Positions 1-8,131 of a DNA stretch of 64,000 nt are shown one piece after another. The stretch lies in contig CAZNPZ010000006.1 in the NCBI GenBank assembly GCA_964575255.1, positions 1 through 64,000 on the forward strand, given 5' to 3'. The number at the start of each line of letters is the position of its first letter. Within the stretch, counting starts at the first letter, position 1. Position numbers and translations under genes: made by a program. Under the pieces are notes generated by a model. It was given only the letters and a program-made list of their open reading frames with translations, ran no database searches and was not told the origin of the DNA. The DNA comes from JAEZHK01 sp964575255 (GTDB lineage: Bacteria; Bacillota; Clostridia; Christensenellales; Aristaeellaceae).

Positions 1-689
1 AAACGCTGCAGAACGGCGCGATCGCGAACCCCGAAACCGCGCAGAAGTTCCTGAAGATCATCATGCTGGAAGCCGACAGGTTGACGCGGCTGATCAACGA
101 CATCCTGTCCATCTCCCGGCTCGAGTCCGGCTCCGACAACCCGCCCAAGGAGTACATACGCCTGGACAAAATGGCGCATGAGATCTCCGAGATGCTGTCC
201 ATCCTGGCTTCGGAGAAAGACGTGACCATCTCATCCCGCGAGAACGCGGAGCCAAGCTATGTCTACGGCAACGCCGACCAGATGGAACAGATGCTGATCA
301 ATCTGATTGAGAACGCGATCAAGTACAACAAACACGGCGGGAACGTCAATGTGTCGGTGTTCAACAACGAGAAAACCGTGAATCTTCTCATCTCCGATAC
401 CGGCATCGGGATCCCAGAGGAACACCTGCCCAGGCTTTTTGAACGGTTTTACCGCGTAGACAAGGGCCGCTCGCGTTCGATGGGCGGAACCGGTCTGGGT
501 CTTGCGATTGTCAAGCACATCGCCAGCAACATGGGCGCGATGATCGAAGTGCACTCCAAGTTCGGGGAAGGCACCGAGTTTCTGATCACGTTCCCCGGCG
601 CGCAACCCCCGGAAAATGCAAAACAACATAACTACGATGATCTGGCAGATTTTGAGGAAGGCGCGGACGATTCGGTCGCGCCCGATTAG
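1..689 (+). CDS. sensor histidine kinase, PhoR/WalK type, C-terminal part (5' end outside window)
   Basis: The reading frame is already open at the left edge, so only the dimerisation and catalytic part is present. It starts inside the HisKA helix pair: the phospho-acceptor histidine would lie just upstream, and the visible segment runs through the second helix ending in LSRLE-like residues. A HATPase_c domain follows with N box (NLIENAIKYN), G1 box (DTGIGIP), F box (FERFYR) and G2 box (GGTGLGLAI). The acidic tail of about 30 residues carries no known domain. A response regulator and perhaps a phosphate or cell-wall function are expected upstream, but that gene is not visible. A rho-independent terminator follows at 723-754, so this is the last gene of its operon. 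Confidence 0.9.
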   Translation, partial: TLQNGAIANPETAQKFLKIIMLEADRLTRLINDILSISRLESGSDNPPKEYIRLDKMAHEISEMLSILASEKDVTISSRENAEPSYVYGNADQMEQMLINLIENAIKYNKHGGNVNVSVFNNEKTVNLLISDTGIGIPEEHLPRLFERFYRVDKGRSRSMGGTGLGLAIVKHIASNMGAMIEVHSKFGEGTEFLITFPGAQPPENAKQHNYDDLADFEEGADDSVAPD

Positions 690-722
690 ACCCCGCCGCA
701 AGGTTTTCTATCAACAAAAATT

Positions 723-754
723 GGTCGCAAAGATACATTGCGGCCCTTTTCTTT
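723..754 (+). terminator. rho-independent terminator after the histidine kinase
   Basis: An 8-bp stem (GGTCGCAA with TTGCGGCC, one G-U pair) closes a 7-base loop and is followed by CTTTTCTTTT. It separates the kinase from the ctsR operon. Confidence 0.7.
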
Positions 755-877
755 GCCGAGCGCTCAGGCATATCATGAATAAGAAACGTGTTTCCCTGTG
801 GCATGACGGTGATGGGGAACCTTGTTCTGGCTGGATTTGACACATACCGCCCAGTGTGTTAATATTCCCGAACAGCC

Positions 878-905
878 TTGCTTTTCACGCCAGTTCGGGT
901 ATAAT
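878..905 (+). promoter_or_regulatory. sigma-A-type promoter of the ctsR operon
   Basis: TTGCTT at 878-883 and a consensus TATAAT at 900-905 are separated by 16 bases. The predicted start of transcription falls inside the CtsR operator just downstream. Confidence 0.7.
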
Positions 906-907
906 AT

Positions 908-924
908 AGTCAAAGATGGTCAGA
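908..924 (+). promoter_or_regulatory. CtsR operator (heptad direct repeat)
   Basis: AGTCAAA GAT GGTCAGA matches the Bacillota CtsR consensus RGTCAAA-NAN-RGTCAAA with a single mismatch in the second heptad. It lies between the -10 box and the ctsR start codon, the position expected for autorepression that is relieved by heat or protein stress. Confidence 0.85.
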
Positions 925-938
925 AAAGGGGTTCTGGT

Positions 939-1421
939 ATGGCGCAATTAAGCGATAGCATAGAACGCTTCATCAAAGACCTGATGGAACAGGACGCGCA
1001 GATTGATCTGCGCCGGAACGAACTGGCGCAGCACTTTGGCTGTGCGCCGTCGCAGATCAACTACGTACTGGCAACCCGCTTTTCGGTGGATCACGGCTAC
1101 ATCATCGAGAGCAGGCGCGGCGGCGGCGGGTATGTGCGCATCCTGCGCATGCAGGCGCGAAGCGAAAAGAGCCTTTTAAACCTTCTTCTGGAGCGGGTTG
1201 GCAACTCAATCAGCGAGGAAGCCGCGTTCGCGATCATCGAACAGCTCTATGAGCGGGAACTCGTCACACGCAGCGAGGCGATGCTGATGCGCTCGGCGGT
1301 GGAGCGAAACGCGCTGGTACTGCCCATCAGCGCCAAAGACGTATTGCGCGCGGCGGTGCTGCGCAACATGCTGGTTAGGGTTTTTCGGAACCTTGAGGAG
1401 GCGAAAAACCATGATGTGTGA
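939..1421 (+). CDS. ctsR: transcriptional repressor CtsR
   Basis: This 160-residue protein represses class III heat-shock genes (clp genes and its own operon). The N-terminal half is a winged helix-turn-helix (about residues 26-50). The DNA-contacting wing carries the R-GGGG-Y tetraglycine turn at residues 60-65, which in Bacillus CtsR is the thermosensing element. The rest is the alpha-helical dimerisation domain. The ATG at 939 follows an AAAAGGGG ribosome-binding site. An in-frame ATG at 822 lies upstream of the promoter and operator and is therefore unlikely. The gene overlaps mcsA by 11 bases and heads the ctsR-mcsA-mcsB-clpC operon. McsB phosphorylation and ClpC-dependent turnover of CtsR are known for the family. 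Confidence 0.96.
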   Translation: MAQLSDSIERFIKDLMEQDAQIDLRRNELAQHFGCAPSQINYVLATRFSVDHGYIIESRRGGGGYVRILRMQARSEKSLLNLLLERVGNSISEEAAFAIIEQLYERELVTRSEAMLMRSAVERNALVLPISAKDVLRAAVLRNMLVRVFRNLEEAKNHDV

Positions 1422-1935
1422 AGACTGTAACGAAAAGGAAGCCACCATCCGTTTGACGACCATCGTAAACGGTGAAAAAGTGGAAAAGAACCTGTGCGCC
1501 GCCTGCATGGCGAAGATCAAGCAGCAGTTCCCAACGCTGGAACTGTGGGGGTTCGCGGGGCTTCTGTCCGGCTTTCTGGATGCGGTCAAGACCGAGAAAC
1601 CGGAGCCGACGCCCGACATCACCTGCAGCCGCTGCCAGACGACCTACGCGGGGTTTGTCAAGAGCGGACTGCTTGGCTGCGCGGATTGCTATCAATCGTT
1701 CCGTGAGCCGCTTGAGAAGCTTCTGAAAGGGATCCACGGCCAGACCCGCCATACCGGTCGCGTGCCCGGCGCGTCGCCAAGCGACCTGCCGCTGAAAATG
1801 ACCCTTGAACGGATGCGCCAGCAGCTGGCTCTGGCGATCGAGACAGAGGAATATGAGAAGGCCGCGGGGCTTCGGGATCAGATTCGCGCTCTCTCCGCGC
1901 AAATGGAGGCGCAGGCTGCCTCAAAGGAGGGATGA
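1411..1935 (+). CDS. mcsA: McsA, zinc-finger activator of protein arginine kinase
   Basis: McsA binds and activates the arginine kinase McsB and tunes CtsR and ClpC. The 174-residue protein has two zinc-finger-like Cys clusters (C3/C6 with C29/C32, and C72/C75 with C90/C93). A C-terminal UVR motif lies at about residues 130-165, including the TEEYEKAAGLRD stretch that resembles the ClpC-interacting UVR segment. The start at 1411 follows a GGAGG site at 1397-1401. The stop overlaps the next start (ATGA). Length and domain order are normal for the family. Confidence 0.95.
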   Translation: MMCEDCNEKEATIRLTTIVNGEKVEKNLCAACMAKIKQQFPTLELWGFAGLLSGFLDAVKTEKPEPTPDITCSRCQTTYAGFVKSGLLGCADCYQSFREPLEKLLKGIHGQTRHTGRVPGASPSDLPLKMTLERMRQQLALAIETEEYEKAAGLRDQIRALSAQMEAQAASKEG

Positions 1936-2948
1936 ACTTGGTCAATAAGACGCCGGAACTCGATGTGGTGCTGTCCTGCCGGGTTCGCCTGGCCAGAAAT
2001 TATCAGGACGTCCCCTTTACCGCGACCATGAAGCGTGAGTGGGCGCAGGAAACCGTCCGCCGCGCGCGTCAGGCGGTGGACACCGGCAAGGTCGGTGATT
2101 ACCGGTGCTATCTGATGAAGGATCTGAGCACGGACGCCCGGTCGCAGTTGGTGGAGCATCACCTGATCAGCTATGATCTATTGAAGTTCCCGGAGATCTC
2201 GGCGGCGCTGATTCGGAACGACGAGTCGGTCAGCATCATGGTCAACGAGGAAGATCACCTGCGCATTCAGGCATTACTGCCCGGACTTCAGCCGGAGGAC
2301 GCCGCGCGGCTCGCCTTTGAAGCGGACGACGCACTGTCGACCGCAGGAAAGTATGCGTTTGACCCGCAGTTTGGCTATCTGACCAGTTGCCCGACCAACA
2401 CCGGAACCGGTATGCGCGCTTCCGCGATGCTGCACTTGCCGGCGCTAACCATCACCAACCGGATCAGCGCGGTCATTCAGGCGATCTCAAAACTCGGCTT
2501 GACTGTGCGCGGGCTGTACGGAGAGGGCAGCGACGCAAGAGGCTGCCTTTACCAGCTGTCCAATCAGGTGACGCTTGGCAGGAGCGAGGAGGACATCGTC
2601 AAAACACTGGTGGCGGCGACGACGCAGGTGGCGGCGCAGGAGCGGTCGGTTCGCGATCAGCTCCGGGAACAGGACGCGATGGGCCTCTACGACCGACTGA
2701 TGCGCTCCATCGGCCTCATGGCAAACGCAAGGATGATGGGCGCGGTGGAGTTCATGCAGCGGTATTCAGACCTTCGCATGGCGGTCAGCATGGAGATGGT
2801 TGCGGCAAAGCTTCACGATGTGGACGACATGATGATGGATCTGCAAAACGCATCCCTCAACATGACGGCTCAACACGACATGAACGACCGCGAGCGAGAA
2901 ATCCTGAGGGCGGATAAGCTTCGCGAGCGGATTAAGAACTTATCATAA
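1932..2948 (+). CDS. mcsB: protein arginine kinase McsB
   Basis: McsB phosphorylates arginines on CtsR and on misfolded proteins, marking them for ClpCP. The 338-residue sequence has the guanido-kinase fold: SCRVRLARN near residue 15, the phosphagen-kinase NEEDH motif at 105-109 and the CPTNTGTGMR nucleotide-binding segment at 153-162. The C-terminal helical region keeps the GLYGEGSDARG loop (about residue 195). The start is ambiguous. The ATG at 1932 sits only one base after AAAGGAGG, whereas the in-frame TTG at 1938 has ideal 7-base spacing, so translation may start at TTG, two residues later. Confidence 0.95.
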   Translation: MNLVNKTPELDVVLSCRVRLARNYQDVPFTATMKREWAQETVRRARQAVDTGKVGDYRCYLMKDLSTDARSQLVEHHLISYDLLKFPEISAALIRNDESVSIMVNEEDHLRIQALLPGLQPEDAARLAFEADDALSTAGKYAFDPQFGYLTSCPTNTGTGMRASAMLHLPALTITNRISAVIQAISKLGLTVRGLYGEGSDARGCLYQLSNQVTLGRSEEDIVKTLVAATTQVAAQERSVRDQLREQDAMGLYDRLMRSIGLMANARMMGAVEFMQRYSDLRMAVSMEMVAAKLHDVDDMMMDLQNASLNMTAQHDMNDREREILRADKLRERIKNLS

Positions 2949-2966
2949 GCAGAACGGGAGGTACCT

Positions 2967-5438
2967 ATGGCTTTCTTTTCCAGATTTACCGAAAGGGCGC
3001 AGCGCGCGCTGGTGGCCGCACAAAAGGAGGCTTCCGGGCTTGGCCGCAGCTATGTCGGCACCGAGCACCTGCTGCTTGGCGTATTGTCCGACCCCGGCGC
3101 CGCCGACGCGGTGCTGCACGGCGTAAGGCTCGATGAAGTGCGCCAGGAGATCGTGTCACTGCTTGGCCGCGGCGAGGAAGACGCTGAAAGCAAGATAATG
3201 ACCTATACGCCCCGCACCAAGAAGGTGTTGGAGCAGAGTGCCCGCGAAGCGCGCGAACTGGGTCAGAACTACGTGGGCACAGAGCACCTTATGCTGGCGC
3301 TGATGCACGAGCGGGAGGGCGTGGCCGCGCATGTGCTGGTAAAACTTGGCCTTGACCTGAATAAAGCGCGGGAGGATCTTCTGGTCGCCATCAAATCGGG
3401 CGAGCAGGGCGGCCAGACCGGCCCCAAGAATGAAAAAACACCGGTTTTGGATCAGTTCAGCCGAGATCTGACGCAGGCCGCCGCCGCGGGCGAGTTGGAT
3501 CCGGTGATCGGACGCGCGAAGGAGATCGAGCGGATCGTGCAGATCCTGTCCCGGCGCACCAAGAACAACCCCGTCCTCATCGGCGAGCCTGGCGTTGGCA
3601 AGTCGGCCATCGTCGAGGGCCTCGCGGAACTGATTGTGTCGGGCAACATCCCGGAGATCCTGCGCGGCAAGCGCGTATTGTCTCTGGATCTTGCGGGCAT
3701 GCTGGCTGGCGCGAAGTACCGCGGCGAGTTTGAGGAACGGCTGAAGAACGCGATGACGGAGATCAAGAAAGCCGGAAACGTGATCCTGTTCATCGACGAG
3801 CTGCACACGCTGGTGGGCGCGGGCGCGGCGGAGGGCGCGATCGACGCGGCCAACATCTTAAAGCCGCTGCTGGCGCGCGGCGAGATGCAGTGCATTGGCG
3901 CGACGACTTTGAACGAGTACCATAAGCACATTGAAAAGGACGCCGCGCTGGAGCGGCGCTTCCAGCCGGTCAACGTCGGCGAACCCAGCACGGACGAGGC
4001 CATCGCCATCCTGATGGGGCTTCGCGACCGCTACGAGGCACACCACCGCGTACAGATCACCGACGAGGCGATCCGCGCCGCGGTCATGCTGTCCGACCGC
4101 TACATCTCCGACCGGTTCCTGCCCGACAAAGCGATAGACCTCGTGGACGAGGCGGCATCCAGGGTACGCATCAAAGCGTTTACCGCGCCGCCCGACATGA
4201 AAGAGCAGGAGACTCGCCTGGAGGCGCTCAATAAGGAGACTGAGGAAGCCGTCGCCCACGAGGACTTTGAAAAGGCAGCGAAGCTGCGCGACGCGAAGAA
4301 GCAGTTGCAAAACGAGATGGCCGAGCGCCGTAAGTCCTGGGAGCAGCGGCGCGACGAGAAAGTCGAGACGGTGGGCGAGGAGGAGATCGCGGGCATCGTG
4401 TCCATGTGGACCGGCATCCCCGTCACCCGCATGACCGAGGACGAGCGCACCCGCCTACTGAACCTGGAGGAGATTCTGCACCGCCGCGTGATCGGGCAGG
4501 AGGAAGCCACCAAGGCAGTCGCCCGCGCGGTTCGCAGGGCGCGTGCCGGGCTCAAGGATCCGCGCCGCCCGATCGGCTCGTTCATTTTCCTGGGGCCGAC
4601 GGGCGTCGGGAAAACCGAGCTGTGCAAGGCGCTGGGCGAGGCGCTGTTCGGAGACGAGGATTCGTTGATCCGCATCGACATGTCGGAGTACATGGAGAAA
4701 CATTCGGTTTCCCGCATGATCGGCTCGCCGCCGGGTTACGTGGGTCACGAGGAAGGCGGTCAGCTCACCGAAAAGGTGCGCAGAAAGCCCTACTCGGTGC
4801 TTCTGTTCGACGAAGTCGAGAAGGCGCACCCGGACGTGTTCAACGTGCTGTTGCAGATTCTGGAGGACGGGCGGCTGACCGACGGGCAGGGACGCATCGT
4901 GGACTTTAAAAACACCGTCATCGTCATGACGTCCAACGCCGGCGCGTCCACGCTGAAGAAGCAGCGCACGATGGGCTTCGGCTCTTCCGACAGCGCGGAG
5001 AAGACGTATGAGTCGATGAAGGACAGCGTCATGGGGGAACTCAAGCAGATCTTCCGGCCGGAATTTTTGAACCGCGTCGACGAGATCATCGTGTTCCACC
5101 CGCTGGAGGAGAACGACATCCTTGCCATCGCGAAACTGATGTTGGACGCGGTCGCGAAGCGGCTTTCGGAGCGCGGCGTTACACTTTCCATCGACGAGAC
5201 CGCCGTCAAGCTCTTGGCGAAGAGCGGCTTCGATCCGCAGTACGGCGCGAGGCCGCTCCGAAGGGCCATTCAGCGCATGGTGGAGGATTCGCTCAGCGAG
5301 GAGCTCCTGAGCGGCTCCATCCACATGGGCGAACGCGTCAGCGTCAGCGCGGATGGCGAACAATTGAAGTTTACACCGGTCAGAGCGGAGCAGCCACTGG
5401 ACGCCGGAACGATAGAATCGTCAGCGCCAGTAGGATGA
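2967..5438 (+). CDS. clpC: ATP-dependent Clp protease ATP-binding subunit ClpC
   Basis: ClpC is the Hsp100 unfoldase that feeds ClpP and recognises arginine-phosphorylated proteins. The 823-residue protein has two ClpN repeats (residues 1-145), the first AAA module with Walker A GEPGVGKS at 206-213, and a UVR-containing coiled-coil middle domain (about 412-470, FEKAAKLRDA at 434-443). The second AAA module has Walker A GPTGVGKT at 543-550 and the GYVG pore loop, followed by a D2-small domain. It is the last gene of the CtsR operon. Its final 59 bases overlap the 3' end of the convergent membrane-protein gene. Confidence 0.97.
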   Translation: MAFFSRFTERAQRALVAAQKEASGLGRSYVGTEHLLLGVLSDPGAADAVLHGVRLDEVRQEIVSLLGRGEEDAESKIMTYTPRTKKVLEQSAREARELGQNYVGTEHLMLALMHEREGVAAHVLVKLGLDLNKAREDLLVAIKSGEQGGQTGPKNEKTPVLDQFSRDLTQAAAAGELDPVIGRAKEIERIVQILSRRTKNNPVLIGEPGVGKSAIVEGLAELIVSGNIPEILRGKRVLSLDLAGMLAGAKYRGEFEERLKNAMTEIKKAGNVILFIDELHTLVGAGAAEGAIDAANILKPLLARGEMQCIGATTLNEYHKHIEKDAALERRFQPVNVGEPSTDEAIAILMGLRDRYEAHHRVQITDEAIRAAVMLSDRYISDRFLPDKAIDLVDEAASRVRIKAFTAPPDMKEQETRLEALNKETEEAVAHEDFEKAAKLRDAKKQLQNEMAERRKSWEQRRDEKVETVGEEEIAGIVSMWTGIPVTRMTEDERTRLLNLEEILHRRVIGQEEATKAVARAVRRARAGLKDPRRPIGSFIFLGPTGVGKTELCKALGEALFGDEDSLIRIDMSEYMEKHSVSRMIGSPPGYVGHEEGGQLTEKVRRKPYSVLLFDEVEKAHPDVFNVLLQILEDGRLTDGQGRIVDFKNTVIVMTSNAGASTLKKQRTMGFGSSDSAEKTYESMKDSVMGELKQIFRPEFLNRVDEIIVFHPLEENDILAIAKLMLDAVAKRLSERGVTLSIDETAVKLLAKSGFDPQYGARPLRRAIQRMVEDSLSEELLSGSIHMGERVSVSADGEQLKFTPVRAEQPLDAGTIESSAPVG

Positions 5439-6072
5439 GCGCGGCTGCGAGGTATGTCCAAAGCCCTGTGAACAGGTATACGCCAAGCATTGCGCACCCG
5501 TAGATCGCGCAGTGCTTGGCCCTTTTTTGGGGGATGCGCAGCGTGAACCGGCGCTTGGATTTGGGCGGTGCTTCCAGCGGAAGGCCGCTGCGTTCGATGC
5601 GTGTGGCGATCTCCCGGCCGTCCAAAAGCGTGATCTTCGGCGAGGTCAACTCTGCCGCGACCAGGCGCGCCTCATCGGATACTCTGCCCGTGGTCGCGAT
5701 TTCGACTGTTTCGCCGCCCGCATTCCGCCAGATGGTAATCACTTCGTTCACATCCATCGGCTGACCTTTTGGATGGCGCAGAAGCAGCGTCCCGGTCAGA
5801 CCCGCATACCTCGCGGCTTCTGCTCGGGCTTCTTCTTCCGACAAAAACACAATCCGTTCAGCCAGCGCGCGCGCGCATCGGGCACGTTCCTTTTTCAGAA
5901 GCCGTTTCGAGGACCATTGTCTGTATACGAGTACGAGGAGCGCGGCAGGCACGGCCGCCATCAAGGCGGCCACAACCGCGCTGCCGACCGTCTGGCAGAA
6001 GTAGAGAAAAGCGGCGGCGTACACAACAAGTCCCAACGCCGCGCTGTCGATTTCACGTGCGATCCTACCCAT
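5380..6072 (-). CDS. four-TM membrane protein with a degenerate Mrr-like (restriction-endonuclease-fold) domain
   Basis: I do not recognise a named family. The 230-residue protein has a TM hairpin at about residues 12-50, a cytosolic domain at about 65-175 and a second TM hairpin at about 188-225. The segment running VEIATTGRVSDEARLVA then ITLLDGREIATRI resembles the C-terminal half of Mrr_cat domains, in which a strand ending in TTG.FS.EAR is followed by a LIDG..L strand. The upstream strand that should carry the catalytic Q-x-K instead reads LLLRHPKG, so nuclease activity is doubtful. GGAGGTG precedes the ATG. It is convergent with clpC and overlaps it by 59 bp. Function is unknown. Confidence 0.75.
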   Translation of the reverse strand: MGRIAREIDSAALGLVVYAAAFLYFCQTVGSAVVAALMAAVPAALLVLVYRQWSSKRLLKKERARCARALAERIVFLSEEEARAEAARYAGLTGTLLLRHPKGQPMDVNEVITIWRNAGGETVEIATTGRVSDEARLVAAELTSPKITLLDGREIATRIERSGLPLEAPPKSKRRFTLRIPQKRAKHCAIYGCAMLGVYLFTGLWTYLAAALILLALTILSFRRPVAAPL

Positions 6073-6140
6073 ATGCCACCTCCAGTGTGGTTTTACATCA
6101 ATATATTGTGCAAATCCTGTATTTTCATGCGCCCGCGGCT

Positions 6141-6168
6141 TTTCTCAAACCGAAAAATGGTTTATAAT
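6141..6168 (+). promoter_or_regulatory. probable promoter of nadD
   Basis: A perfect TATAAT at 6163-6168 is preceded by a weak TTTCTC (6141-6146) at 16 bases. It lies only 18 bases before the nadD ATG, giving a very short leader that still includes AAGGAG. Confidence 0.5.
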
Positions 6169-6186
6169 ACTTTATAAGAAGGAGCG

Positions 6187-7341
6187 ATGCGATTGAAGGC
6201 CTACGGCATTATGGGCGGGACGTTCGATCCCATCCACAACGGCCATCTGAAAATGGCCGAAGCCGCGAGAGATCAACTGGCGCTGGATGAAGTGCTCTTC
6301 ATCCCCGACGGCGACCCGCCCCACAAGGTGAAACTCGCGCCGGCCGAGGATCGGCTTCGGATGGTTGAAATGGCGGTCGAGGGCCTGACACGTTTTCGGG
6401 CGGTGGACATGGAAGTCCGGCGAGCCGGGCAGACCTTCACCGTGGATACGCTGGAACGCCTGAAGGAAACGCATCCGTCCGACCGGTTCCTCTTTATCGT
6501 TGGAGCCGACACGTTGATGCTTCTTGAAACTTGGCGCAACTTTTCCCGCGTGGCGCAGCTTTTATCCGGCATCGCCTGCGCGCCCCGCGGTTCGGTTCCG
6601 GAGAGCGAAGCACGGAACAGGCGAGAAGCGCTGCGAATGTTTTACGGGTTGGATGTATTCTTCCTCGATATGGCTCCGGTCGATATCTCTTCGACCGACG
6701 TCCGAAGCGCGGCGGCGCGCGGCTTGTCCATAGACGCGCTCGTGCCCAAAAAGGTCGGCGAGTACATCCGCGAACACCATTTATATCAGGATCCAATTCT
6801 GTCGAAGCTGCAAAAGACCCTCACCAAGGAGCGCTACCGCCACACGTTGGGCGTGGAACAGACCGCCATTGAGCTGGCACGGCGCTATGGCGAGGACGTG
6901 GAAAAGGCGCGGATCGCGGCGCTTTTGCACGATTGCGCCAGGTGCCTGGACAGTGTGGAAATGCGGCGACTCATTGGCCATCCGGTGGGGGATATGACGC
7001 TCAGGGCGCTGATGCATGCGCCTGCGGGCGCGGCGCTGGCCAGGGAACAGTATGGCATCGAGGATGAGGCGATCATCTCCGCCATCCGCTGGCATACCAC
7101 CGGACACGAGGGCATGACCAGACTTGAAAAAATCATCTATCTTGCGGACTTCATTGAGCCAAACCGGCCGAACTATCCAGGCCTTCCGGAACTAAGAGTG
7201 GAAGCCCATCGGAATCTCGACCGCGCAGTCAGGCTGGCGGCGGAGAATACGATGCGATACGTTCGCTCACGCGGGCTGAAACCGGATGAGAACACCATGA
7301 AAATGCTGGCAAACCAGGAAACGACGGAGGAGATTGTATGA
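6187..7341 (+). CDS. nadD: fusion of nicotinate-nucleotide adenylyltransferase NadD and YqeK-type HD phosphohydrolase
   Basis: Residues 1-200 are NadD, which converts nicotinate mononucleotide and ATP to deamido-NAD. The GGTFDPIHNGH nucleotidyl-transfer motif is at residues 10-20 and ISSTDVR at 167-173. Residues 205-384 are an HD-domain protein of the YqeK family (His219, HD at 248-249, then a second His cluster in IRWHTTGH). B. subtilis-type YqeK hydrolyses diadenosine tetraphosphate. The two are usually separate neighbouring genes; here one 384-residue frame holds both with no internal stop. AAGGAG precedes the ATG. The stop overlaps rsfS, so NAD synthesis, Ap4A removal and ribosome silencing are co-expressed. 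Confidence 0.94.
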   Translation: MRLKAYGIMGGTFDPIHNGHLKMAEAARDQLALDEVLFIPDGDPPHKVKLAPAEDRLRMVEMAVEGLTRFRAVDMEVRRAGQTFTVDTLERLKETHPSDRFLFIVGADTLMLLETWRNFSRVAQLLSGIACAPRGSVPESEARNRREALRMFYGLDVFFLDMAPVDISSTDVRSAAARGLSIDALVPKKVGEYIREHHLYQDPILSKLQKTLTKERYRHTLGVEQTAIELARRYGEDVEKARIAALLHDCARCLDSVEMRRLIGHPVGDMTLRALMHAPAGAALAREQYGIEDEAIISAIRWHTTGHEGMTRLEKIIYLADFIEPNRPNYPGLPELRVEAHRNLDRAVRLAAENTMRYVRSRGLKPDENTMKMLANQETTEEIV

Positions 7342-7697
7342 AACAACCCAGGGAACTCGCCGTGCGGATTGCCGAGGTGCTGAGTTCGAAGCGCGGCGAA
7401 GACGTCCTCGTTTTAAATGTCGGCCACCTGACATCCATTACGGATTACTTTGTCATCGCGAGCGGTAGAAACGCGCTCGCGGTGCGCGCGCTGGCGGAAG
7501 AGGTGGAGGAGAAACTCGCTGCGGATGGTTGCGATGCACGCCGTCACGAGGGCATGAACGAGGCCCGTTGGGTCGTACTGGATTACTCCTCGGTCATCGT
7601 GCATATATTCCACATGGAGGAACGTCAGTACTACAACATCGAACGGTTGTGGATGGACGGATCAAACCAGGTTGCGTTCCAAGCATCAGACCAATGA
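7338..7697 (+). CDS. rsfS: ribosomal silencing factor RsfS
   Basis: RsfS binds ribosomal protein uL14 and blocks subunit joining when nutrients run short. The 119-residue protein matches the family over its full length: the DVLVLNVG...ITDYFVIASGRN core at residues 22-50, the charged HEGMNEARWVVLDY segment near 75-88 and the VHIFH...YYNIERLW end. The ATG overlaps the stop of the nadD-yqeK fusion. This order (nadD, yqeK, rsfS) is the common Bacillota arrangement, but the usual upstream partners obgE and yhbY lie 25 kb away in this window. Confidence 0.95.
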   Translation: MKQPRELAVRIAEVLSSKRGEDVLVLNVGHLTSITDYFVIASGRNALAVRALAEEVEEKLAADGCDARRHEGMNEARWVVLDYSSVIVHIFHMEERQYYNIERLWMDGSNQVAFQASDQ

Positions 7698-7717
7698 TGA
7701 GAGGGTAAGTAGAGCCT

Positions 7718-8119
7718 ATGAAGACAATGGAAGCCCAGCGCCCGATCGAGTTGACGCTGCCCGCCGAACCCCGGATGCTGCTCATCATCCGGTTGATCAC
7801 GGCTGGCGTCACCGCACGCGCCGGGTTGACGGTAGATGCCGTCGAGGACGTGAAGATGGCCGTGGAGGAGGCGTGCAACTGCCTTCTGCGCTGCGCGAGC
7901 TGCGAATCGCTGAAGCTGTCGTTTACGGCGGCGGACAATGTTCTGCACATCCGCGTGGAAGCCATGGGAAAACCCGAAGAATGCGCCAAGCCCGCAGGTG
8001 ACTGCGACGAGGTGCAGGTCATCCGCTTTATTCTGGAGTCCATGGTGGACGACGCGCACGTGATCTACGACGGAAGCGCGCTCAGCGCCATTGAAATGGC
8101 AAAGTCCCTGGGCGCATGA
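7718..8119 (+). CDS. RsbW/SpoIIAB-like anti-sigma factor with degenerate ATP-binding boxes
   Basis: The 133-residue protein resembles GHKL-fold anti-sigma factors: an N-terminal strand set, then the N-box helix (VKMAVEEACNCLLRCA, about residues 47-62). Position next to a sigma-70 gene, 12 bases upstream of it, supports an anti-sigma role. The G1 box (D-x-G-x-G) and the glycine-rich lid present in the SpoIIAB copy at 27287-27742 are absent; the region reads instead through a Cys-containing stretch ECAKPAGDCDEV. Binding to the sigma factor may persist without kinase activity. No RsbV-type antagonist gene is adjacent. The function is inferred from fold hints and neighbourhood. Confidence 0.72.
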   Translation: MKTMEAQRPIELTLPAEPRMLLIIRLITAGVTARAGLTVDAVEDVKMAVEEACNCLLRCASCESLKLSFTAADNVLHIRVEAMGKPEECAKPAGDCDEVQVIRFILESMVDDAHVIYDGSALSAIEMAKSLGA

Positions 8120-8131
8120 CATGAGGTAAGT

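Noticed and set aside
5380..6072. Mrr-like domain protein as a restriction or defence system
   Set aside because: The catalytic Q-x-K strand is not evident, there are no methylase or other defence genes, and the protein is membrane-embedded.
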